Shown here one piece after another: positions 1-5,493 of a stretch of DNA of 8,487 nucleotides; the first letter of the stretch is position 1, and each line of letters begins with the position of its first letter. The notes beneath the pieces were generated by a model. The model saw only the letters and a program-made list of their open reading frames with translations, did not search any database and had not been told where the DNA came from. Source of the DNA: CAIOJG01 sp964477455 (GTDB lineage Bacteria > Patescibacteriota > Patescibacteriia > Magasanikbacterales > GWA2-37-8); NCBI GenBank assembly GCA_964477455.1, contig CAYZHG010000008.1, forward strand, positions 1 through 8,487. Reading direction: 5' to 3'. Position numbers and translations under genes: made by a program.

Positions 1-534
1 CGTACTTCTCAAGATGTTATGCCGTTGGATGAACGTTTTGTTGGTTTGCAACGCGCAGTAGATGACGGTCGGCTTACACAAGATGTGTTAAATATTTTAA
101 AAAATTGGGCACACAATGTAGAGGGTGAGATTTTTGAAAAATTTGTAGATAAAAAGAACGGCGTACTTTTGGAGGCCGATGATTTCAACAATGATTTTCC
201 AAAACAGCCGGCTTGGGAAAAGTATATTCGTCGATTGTATATTCAGGATGCAGAAAAAGGAATTTATGATAAATTAGATGATTTTGAAAGACGAATAATG
301 CAAGCCAATTCGGATGAAGAGGTGGAAAAAATCGCGCAAGAAGTCTCAAAACAATTTCCAGAAAATACTTGGTGGGGAAAATATATTAGAGATCTATATG
401 TTCAACAAGGAGAAAAACCAAATTTACAGAGTGACCAATCTGGTAAAATAGGTACGGATAGAGCGATAGCTTTCTTTAAATCTCTAGATCTTGGACAGAT
501 ATATGAGGATAGTTTATATAAAAAATTTGAATAA
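1..534 (+). CDS. C-terminal part of an unrecognised protein with an internal repeat (5' end outside window)
   Basis: The reading frame is open from base 1 (RTSQDV precedes the first ATG at 19), so the true start is probably upstream and this is the 3' portion of a longer gene; a start at 19 giving 171 residues is possible, but no ribosome-binding site supports it. The visible part is highly charged, looks largely helical, and has no signal peptide or membrane segment. Numbering from ATG 19, it contains two related segments, F60-K80 and F113-K133, sharing the pattern FP-x(4)-W-x-KYIR-x-LY-x-Q-x(2)-EK. The stretch before each also matches (EGEIFEKF at 35-42, EKGIYDKL at 79-86), so the unit is about 45-53 residues. 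I do not recognise the family. It ends 2 bp before the first glycosyltransferase and so is probably cotranscribed with the glycan genes; that position is the only hint of function. The coding call is firm, the function unknown. Confidence 0.8.
   Translation, partial: RTSQDVMPLDERFVGLQRAVDDGRLTQDVLNILKNWAHNVEGEIFEKFVDKKNGVLLEADDFNNDFPKQPAWEKYIRRLYIQDAEKGIYDKLDDFERRIMQANSDEEVEKIAQEVSKQFPENTWWGKYIRDLYVQQGEKPNLQSDQSGKIGTDRAIAFFKSLDLGQIYEDSLYKKFE
121..405 (+). repeat. Two degenerate protein repeat units in the first gene
   Basis: Unit 1 is encoded at about 121-246 and unit 2 at about 253-405. Both contain an E-x(2)-I-[FY]-[ED]-K-[FL] start and end with FP-x(4)-W-x-KYIR-x-LY-[IV]-Q. Unit 2 has roughly nine extra residues in the middle. 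The DNA is diverged, so the similarity is at protein level and represents an old duplication rather than a recent tandem repeat. More copies may lie left of the window. Confidence 0.6.
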
Positions 535-536
535 CT

Positions 537-1388
537 ATGGATTTGTCTGTTATCACCGTCACCTGGAATTCTGCCAAACTTATTGGTGAACAAATAGAAT
601 CCGTCAAAACCGGTTGTCGCAATATTTCGTTTGAAGAATTTGTAGTGGACAATGCATCTACCGACGGAACGGGAGATTTAGTAGCTACAAAATATTCGGA
701 AATAAAATTAATTAGAAATGATAAAAATCAGGGTTTTGGTGCTCCAAATAATATTGCGGCAAAAATAAGTACTGGAGAATTTTTATTATTTTTAAATCCC
801 GATATGCGAGTAGAAGCGGGGAGTCTAGACAAAATGGTTGAGTGGATGCGTGCCCATGTCGACGTTGGTTTGGCTAGCTGTCGCTTGGTAGATGAGAACG
901 GTATTTTGAATACGGACGCTCAGCCTCGTCGTTTTCCTGGTGTGTTTGATCAACTCGCAATTATTTTAAAATTACCACATTTTTTTCCCTCAATTTTGAA
1001 TCACTATATGTCCAAAGATTTTGATGCAGATAAAGAACAAGAAGTGGATTCGGTGCGTGGATCATTTATGATTATGCGCCGTGATGTTTTTGAAAAATTA
1101 GGATTTGCTTTTGATCCGCGTTATTTTATATGGTTTGAAGATGTAGACACTTGTCGTGAAGTAAAACGATTGGGATACAAAGTAATGCATACTCCAGTAA
1201 TTTCTTGCGTAGATTATATTGGCCAAAGTTTTAATCAACGCACGACATTGTGGAAACAAAAAAACTTTACAAAAAGCATGTTGCAATATTTTCAAAAATG
1301 GGAGCCGTCATATAAATGGATGTGGATCGCGATATTTCGTCCCGTTGGTATTGTTATGGCGTGTCTAAATGATAAATTGAATAAATAA
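537..1388 (+). CDS. Family-2 glycosyltransferase, WbbL/rhamnosyltransferase-like (GT 1 of 4)
   Basis: This 283-residue GT-A enzyme is expected to transfer a sugar from a nucleotide donor to a growing lipid-linked glycan at the cytoplasmic face of the membrane. Family signatures in order: VTWNS (8-12) in the first beta strand; VVDNASTDGT (36-45), whose Asp binds the nucleotide; NQGFGAPNN (64-72); LNPDM (86-90), in which NPD takes the place of the metal-binding DxD; RGSFMIMRR (174-182); and WFEDVD (199-204), containing the likely catalytic acidic residue. The C-terminal part matches WbbL-type enzymes, but where relatives usually have His before the G-x-S motif this protein has D226 (VDYIGQS, 225-231). 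There is no transmembrane helix; the C-terminus (about 260-277) is aromatic and hydrophobic and may touch the membrane. The ATG is 2 bp after the preceding stop with no Shine-Dalgarno, suggesting translational coupling. Length is normal for the family. Donor and acceptor cannot be read from sequence. Confidence 0.92.
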   Translation: MDLSVITVTWNSAKLIGEQIESVKTGCRNISFEEFVVDNASTDGTGDLVATKYSEIKLIRNDKNQGFGAPNNIAAKISTGEFLLFLNPDMRVEAGSLDKMVEWMRAHVDVGLASCRLVDENGILNTDAQPRRFPGVFDQLAIILKLPHFFPSILNHYMSKDFDADKEQEVDSVRGSFMIMRRDVFEKLGFAFDPRYFIWFEDVDTCREVKRLGYKVMHTPVISCVDYIGQSFNQRTTLWKQKNFTKSMLQYFQKWEPSYKWMWIAIFRPVGIVMACLNDKLNK

Positions 1389-1390
1389 TT

Positions 1391-2455
1391 ATGCCTAAAT
1401 TATCTGTACATCTTGTCGCCTGGAACGGGGCAAAATATATTCCTTATTTATTTGAATCCTTGCGCATCCAAACTTGTCAGGATTGGTTTTTGTATATAGT
1501 AGATAATGACTCTAAAGATAATACGGTAGAGTTGATAAAAAAAGAATTAGAAAATTTTTCAATCCCATATAAATTGGTAATTAACCCAACTAACAATGGT
1601 TTTGCCGGTGGTCATAATCAGGCTTATCGCGATACCGATGGTGAATTTTTTTTATTGCTTAATCAGGATATGTATTTGCAACCAACTTGCTTGCAAGATA
1701 TGGTTGAGTTTTTAGATAAAAATATTAAAGTAGCGTCTATATCACCAAGATTAATGAAATGGGATTTTTCAAAAATTGTTTCTGATGGTTTAGAAAAAAG
1801 TTTTAGCAATCAAATTGACGCGCTCGGTTTAAAAATTTTTCGCAATCGACGAGTGATTGAACAATATACTCAATGTGATTGGGACGAAATTAAATTAGAT
1901 CCCCGTTTTCACGGAGATGACAACACAGTACAGGCGTTAGAAGTATTTGGGGCGTCAGGCGCGTTTCCAATGATGCGTCGCAGTATAATCAATAAAGTTG
2001 TTTTTGCTGACGGGCAGTTTTTAGATGAGAATTATCATGCCTATAAAGAAGATGTGGATCTGTCTTATCGTTTGCAAGAAGCGGGATTCAAATCTTTTAT
2101 TTTGTTAAATACCGTAGCATATCACGATCGTACCGGGGCAGGCCCAAAAGAGATGAATGATCTGGTGGCCGCTGAAAATAAGAAAAAACAATCGCCGTGG
2201 GTACAGTATCATAGTTACAAAAATCATCTTCGCACTTTGTATAAAAATGAATATTGGCAAAACTTTATTCTTGATTTACCTTGGATTTTGTGGTATGAAT
2301 TAAAGAAGTTTATCTACTTGTCTTTGTTTGATCGTAAGGTTTTATCTGGTCTAAAGGAGGTATGGAAGGGGAGGGATGATCTAAAAAATAAACGCCAGCA
2401 GATTAATAAAAGTAAAACAGCTGATTATAAAAGCTTAAGAAAATGGTGGAAATAA
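1391..2455 (+). CDS. Family-2 glycosyltransferase with in-frame repeat insertion (GT 2 of 4)
   Basis: A 354-residue GT-A glycosyltransferase of the COG1216 rhamnosyltransferase-like type. Motifs: VAWNG (9-13), IVDNDSKDNT (36-45), NNGFAGGHN (68-76), LNQDM (90-94, the DxD equivalent, with Gln in the middle), GASGAFPMMRR (187-197), YKEDVD (218-223, likely catalytic acid) and YHDRTG (244-249). It probably adds one sugar to the glycan made by this operon. Residues 169-178, LDPRFHGDDN, sit in the variable stretch before GASGA and are encoded by a palindromic DNA element described separately; the frame stays open and all catalytic motifs are intact, so the enzyme is probably functional. After the catalytic domain there is a hydrophobic, aromatic segment (291-312) that could dip into the membrane, then a basic tail rich in Lys and Arg (316-354). 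The gene begins 2 bp after the previous stop, with no ribosome-binding site seen. Sugar specificity is unknown. Confidence 0.92.
   Translation: MPKLSVHLVAWNGAKYIPYLFESLRIQTCQDWFLYIVDNDSKDNTVELIKKELENFSIPYKLVINPTNNGFAGGHNQAYRDTDGEFFLLLNQDMYLQPTCLQDMVEFLDKNIKVASISPRLMKWDFSKIVSDGLEKSFSNQIDALGLKIFRNRRVIEQYTQCDWDEIKLDPRFHGDDNTVQALEVFGASGAFPMMRRSIINKVVFADGQFLDENYHAYKEDVDLSYRLQEAGFKSFILLNTVAYHDRTGAGPKEMNDLVAAENKKKQSPWVQYHSYKNHLRTLYKNEYWQNFILDLPWILWYELKKFIYLSLFDRKVLSGLKEVWKGRDDLKNKRQQINKSKTADYKSLRKWWK
1898..1919. repeat. Palindromic dispersed-repeat-like element inside a coding region
   Basis: Arms GATCCCCGT (1898-1906) and ACGGAGATG (1911-1919) flank the loop TTTC; seven of nine positions are complementary, with the core CCCCGT/ACGGAG broken by one mismatch. 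The encoded peptide LDPRFHGDDN resembles peptides of the (L)DPRFRGDD / WIPAFAGMT kind that I know as translations of a widespread short palindromic repeat in many bacterial genomes, comparable in behaviour to Rickettsia palindromic elements that insert in frame. Only one copy is visible here, so repeat status rests on that resemblance. Confidence 0.55.
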
Positions 2456-2459
2456 TATT

Positions 2460-3299
2460 ATGAGAGATGTTAATCTAGTATTTTTAAATTTTTTATCCAA
2501 GAACGATATTTTGCGTGCCGTTGATTCGGTTATCAAAGATATTGCGAATGGACCATATGACATCAAAATTATTGTAGCTGATAACTCGCTTAATAAAGAT
2601 GGTGTTCAAGACGCACTTGCAGAAAAATTTCCCAATATTCAATATTTTAGTTGTGGAGATAACGTCGGTTTTGGTCGTGGTTTGAATATGGCATTTGCTT
2701 TGGAAGAGGCACGTTATTATATGACGCTTAATCCTGATACCGTTATCCCAGAAAATTCTCACACCATCGAGCGTATGGTGAAGTATATGGACGAGCATCA
2801 AAAAATTGGCATGATTGGTCCAAAAATTTTGAACATGGATAATTCTTTGCAATATTCTTGTTATCGTTTCGATTTTCCTTCGATTGCTATCAAACCACTT
2901 AAACAAATTAATTTTGATAAAAAATACGCTTGGGTTAAAAAATATTCCGACAGATTATTGATGAAGGATTTTGACCACAATGAAACTCGTCCAGTCGATT
3001 GGGTGATGGGCTCAGTAATGATGGCACGAAAAGAGGCGACAGACGAAGTGGGATTTTTTGATGATCGATATTTTATGTATATGGAAGATTCGGATTGGTG
3101 TCGCCGAATGTGGGAAAAAGGTTGGCCAGTTTATTATTTGGCGGATGTTCAAATTTTTCACGCTCACGCGCGCGATAGTGCAAAAGTTCCAGGAATTATC
3201 AAAGCATTTTTCAAAAATAAATTAGCTAGAATTCATTTTGTCAGTTGGCTTAAATATATGTGGAAGTGGAAAGGAAATAATAAATATTATTCTGTATAA
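2460..3299 (+). CDS. Family-2 glycosyltransferase, WbbL-like (GT 3 of 4)
   Basis: A 279-residue soluble GT-A enzyme, predicted to extend the lipid-linked glycan in the cytoplasm. Motifs: VFLNFLS (7-13) in the first strand, VADNS (39-43) for nucleotide binding, DNVGFGRGLN (67-76), LNPDT (90-94, DxD equivalent), VDWVMGSVMMARK (179-191) and YMEDSDWCRR (207-216, with E209/D210 the likely catalytic acids). A His-containing segment, IFHAHARDS (232-240), lies where WbbL-type proteins carry the conserved H before a small residue and Ser. This gene is closer in motif style to the first of the four (GFG-x(2)-N, NPD) than to the second and fourth (GF-x-GG-x-N). The C-terminus is basic and aromatic (KYMWKWKGNNKYY). 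The start lies 4 bp after the previous stop; a weak GGTGG at 2445-2449, about 10 bp upstream, is the only candidate ribosome-binding site. Specific sugar unknown. Confidence 0.92.
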   Translation: MRDVNLVFLNFLSKNDILRAVDSVIKDIANGPYDIKIIVADNSLNKDGVQDALAEKFPNIQYFSCGDNVGFGRGLNMAFALEEARYYMTLNPDTVIPENSHTIERMVKYMDEHQKIGMIGPKILNMDNSLQYSCYRFDFPSIAIKPLKQINFDKKYAWVKKYSDRLLMKDFDHNETRPVDWVMGSVMMARKEATDEVGFFDDRYFMYMEDSDWCRRMWEKGWPVYYLADVQIFHAHARDSAKVPGIIKAFFKNKLARIHFVSWLKYMWKWKGNNKYYSV

Positions 3300-3300
3300 T

Positions 3301-4395
3301 ATGACACAACCAAAAGTAGCGATAGTTTACCTCTCTTTTCACTGCGAGCCATACATCGATGACGTAGTCTCTGCTTTGAAGAAAATGACTTATCCAAAAG
3401 ATAGAGTTGAACTTGTGGTAGTAGACAATCCACATCCTCAACTCGGTTCCTCGGTTCGCTATCTTGAAGAAAATATAATGTCGATGTCAGGAAATGAATT
3501 GCCACACATTACACTTTTACCACAAAAAGAAAATTTGGGTTTTTCCGGTGGAAATAATGTAGGAATACAGTGGGCATTAGACAATGGTTTTGAATATGTT
3601 TATTTCCACAATAACGATGGTTTTGTCGCCGCTAATTTTCTTGAGCCATTAATCGAAGCGATGGAAAAAGATAAAACTGTCGGTGCAGTTCAGTCGCTTT
3701 TAATGCTTTACCCTGAAACTAATTTATTAAATAGTTCCGGGAATTCTTTTCACTATTTAGGTTTAGGTTTTTGTAATAATTTGCGTGTTAAAAAAGATGA
3801 TTTAAAAATGGAAAAAGTTTACGAAACATCTTACGCTAGTGGAGCGGCCGTATTAATGCGAGCTGATTTGTTGCGTCAGTATGGTCTTTGGGATAATGAT
3901 TTTTTCTTATACCACGAAGATATTGAATATTGTTTCCGCCTCAAAATTGCCGGATACAAAATAATGGTTGCTTCAGATTCTTTATTTTATCATAAATATT
4001 CTTTTAGCCGTAATCAGGAAAAGTTTTATTATATTGAACGTAATCGTTTGGGAGTAATGTTAATGTTTTTCAAGTGGCCAACATTATTATTATTTTTCCC
4101 AATGGGCTTGGTTCTGGAAGTTGGGTTACTTCTTTTTGCTGGCAAACAAGGTTGGATTAAGGAAAAATTAAAATCATATGCTTATTGGCTTAAATTATCT
4201 AGTTGGAAATTGTGGTTAAAAAAACGTGCTTATATACAAAACATCCGCAAAGTTAGTGACAAAGAAATGATTAGGACTTTTGTGGGTAAAGTAATATTTA
4301 ATGAAAGCTCGATTAAGAATCCAATTTTAGATAATATTGCCAACCCACTGATGGATTTTTATTGGAAGATTGTGAAGGCTATTATTGTCTGGTAA
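3301..4395 (+). CDS. Family-2 glycosyltransferase with C-terminal membrane segment (GT 4 of 4)
   Basis: A 364-residue GT-A glycosyltransferase. I chose the ATG at 3301, 1 bp after the previous stop; an upstream in-frame TTG at 3238 would add 21 residues unlike the family and overlap the previous gene by 62 bp. Motifs: VDNP (41-44), ENLGFSGGNN (77-86), FHNND (102-106, the DxD equivalent), SGAAVLMR (180-187), YHEDIE (204-209, likely catalytic acids) and FYHKYSFSR (229-237). The YYIERNRL stretch (243-250) is a conserved C-terminal feature of a GT2 subgroup that ends in a membrane anchor; it is followed by a hydrophobic segment, roughly 258-280, long enough for one transmembrane helix or hairpin, then a basic, aromatic tail (284-318). 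It is therefore probably membrane bound, unlike its three neighbours. Role: another sugar-addition step in the same pathway. No Shine-Dalgarno is evident, so coupling to the upstream gene is likely. Confidence 0.92.
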   Translation: MTQPKVAIVYLSFHCEPYIDDVVSALKKMTYPKDRVELVVVDNPHPQLGSSVRYLEENIMSMSGNELPHITLLPQKENLGFSGGNNVGIQWALDNGFEYVYFHNNDGFVAANFLEPLIEAMEKDKTVGAVQSLLMLYPETNLLNSSGNSFHYLGLGFCNNLRVKKDDLKMEKVYETSYASGAAVLMRADLLRQYGLWDNDFFLYHEDIEYCFRLKIAGYKIMVASDSLFYHKYSFSRNQEKFYYIERNRLGVMLMFFKWPTLLLFFPMGLVLEVGLLLFAGKQGWIKEKLKSYAYWLKLSSWKLWLKKRAYIQNIRKVSDKEMIRTFVGKVIFNESSIKNPILDNIANPLMDFYWKIVKAIIVW

Positions 4396-4399
4396 ATTT

Positions 4400-5488
4400 A
4401 TGCAAAAAATCAAAAAAGCAATTTTAACTGGCGGTGGTCGGGCAACTAGGTTGCGTCCTGTCACTTCGACTATGAATAAGCACCTGATTCCTCTGGCTAA
4501 CAAACCGATGATTTTTCATGCCATTCAAAAAGCGGTTGAAGCTGGTATAGAGGAGATTTTTATCAACACCAATCCTGGTGAAACCGAATTACAAAAGCAT
4601 ATTGGTGATGGCGGTCATTGGGGTATTAAAATAAAATTTTTCGAACAAACTGGTGGACCACAAGGTATAGCCCACGTGGTCAACGAAGCCAAAAAATTTA
4701 TTGGCGACGATCCGTTTATGTTTTATCTTTCTGATAATATAATTTTAGGAAGTATCAAATCGATGTTGGATAATTTTGCGGAAAATAAGTTTGATTGTAT
4801 GTTGGCTTTGTCCAAGGTGCCGGATCCAAATCGTTTTGGTGTGCCAATTTTTGATGCCAATAACAATCTTATCGATGTTCATGAAAAACCACAAAACCCA
4901 CCGAATGATTTTGCGGTCACGGGGATATATCTTTATGGTCCAAAAGTATTTTTTGATGCTTTTACCAAGATTGATCGAAGTGCTCGTGGTGAATATGAGA
5001 TTTCAGACATTCATTCATATTTCTTAAAAAATAATTTTAAAGTAGGTCACAATGAAATTACTGGTTGGTGGAAAGATACTGGCGCTCCAGTCGATTTAAT
5101 ATTAGCCAACAAATTATTATTAGAAGAAATTGCAGAAGATGAGTTTAAAAATTTAGGAAAGATTGCCGATGGTGCGCAAATAAATGGCAAAGTAAAAATT
5201 GGTGTTGGTTCTACAATTGGTAACAATGTTAAAATTAATGGTCCGGTAATTATTGGAGAAAATTGCACATTGCAAAATTGTACAATTTTTCCACACGTTA
5301 CTATTGGAAGTGGTAGTGTGATCGAAGGTGTGGAGATTGCGAATTCTATTATCTTGGGCAATTGTCGTCTTGTTTGTGATTTGAAAATTAAAGATAGTAT
5401 TATTGGTGGCAATGTACAAATTCAGAAAAAAAATACCGATGGTTTTCATCGGTTGATAGTTGGGGAACAAACTTTGATTGAGCTATAA
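4400..5488 (+). CDS. rmlA: Long-form glucose-1-phosphate nucleotidylyltransferase (RmlA/StrD type)
   Basis: This 362-residue cytoplasmic enzyme should couple a hexose-1-phosphate to a nucleoside triphosphate, classically Glc-1-P plus dTTP to dTDP-glucose and pyrophosphate, feeding donor sugar to the adjacent glycosyltransferases. The N-terminal nucleotidyltransferase domain (about 4-240) shows GGGRATRLRP (11-20), the lysine of MNKHLIP (25-31), GGPQGIAH (85-92), the metal-binding Asp of SDN (111-113), HEKP (161-164), VTGIYLY (173-179), GEYEISD (197-203) and WWKDTG (223-228). A left-handed beta-helix of hexapeptide repeats follows (about 255-345), ending in HRLIVGEQTLIEL; this layout and length match the rmlA_long family rather than short RmlA (about 290 residues). 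A15 replaces the usual second Gly of the GxGTR loop. The ATG at 4400 is 4 bp after the previous stop; a TTG at 4385 is less likely. dTTP versus UTP specificity is not certain, and rmlB, C and D are not in the window, so the symbol denotes the family. Confidence 0.88.
   Translation: MQKIKKAILTGGGRATRLRPVTSTMNKHLIPLANKPMIFHAIQKAVEAGIEEIFINTNPGETELQKHIGDGGHWGIKIKFFEQTGGPQGIAHVVNEAKKFIGDDPFMFYLSDNIILGSIKSMLDNFAENKFDCMLALSKVPDPNRFGVPIFDANNNLIDVHEKPQNPPNDFAVTGIYLYGPKVFFDAFTKIDRSARGEYEISDIHSYFLKNNFKVGHNEITGWWKDTGAPVDLILANKLLLEEIAEDEFKNLGKIADGAQINGKVKIGVGSTIGNNVKINGPVIIGENCTLQNCTIFPHVTIGSGSVIEGVEIANSIILGNCRLVCDLKIKDSIIGGNVQIQKKNTDGFHRLIVGEQTLIEL
5426..5453 (-). terminator. Intrinsic terminator for the convergent sugar transferase gene
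   Basis: Read on the minus strand, a perfect 7-bp stem (ACCGATG / CATCGGT, plus positions 5435-5441 and 5447-5453) with a 5-nt loop is followed after one A by eight consecutive U residues (5433 down to 5426). It starts 41 bp past the stop codon of the minus-strand gene and lies entirely inside the 3' end of the nucleotidylyltransferase gene, over codons 343-352, a variable loop of that family. On the plus strand the A-run precedes the hairpin, so it would terminate only minus-strand transcripts. Confidence 0.7.
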
Positions 5489-5493
5489 AAAAA

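Noticed and set aside
2353..2378. Perfect-looking AAAGGAGG ribosome-binding site with nearby ATGs inside the second glycosyltransferase gene
   Set aside because: Both ATGs (2362 and 2376) run into stop codons within six codons; the bases simply encode the LKEVWKG stretch.
2493..2906. 137-codon open frame on the minus strand
   Set aside because: It lies wholly antisense to a clear glycosyltransferase with all motifs, and its translation has no recognisable domain or start signal.
3238..3300. Upstream TTG start extending the fourth glycosyltransferase by 21 residues
   Set aside because: It overlaps the preceding gene by 62 bp, adds a sequence unlike the family N-terminus, and the ATG at 3301 fits the 1-4 bp spacing of the whole operon.
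4385..4399. TTG start for the nucleotidylyltransferase
   Set aside because: The ATG at 4400 gives the expected family N-terminus right before the first beta strand and avoids overlapping the previous gene.
5047..5470. Two minus-strand open frames (121 and 105 codons) under the beta-helix of the nucleotidylyltransferase
   Set aside because: The periodic hexapeptide-repeat coding on the plus strand naturally leaves long antisense frames; the products are low-complexity Ile/Thr/Asn-rich shadows.
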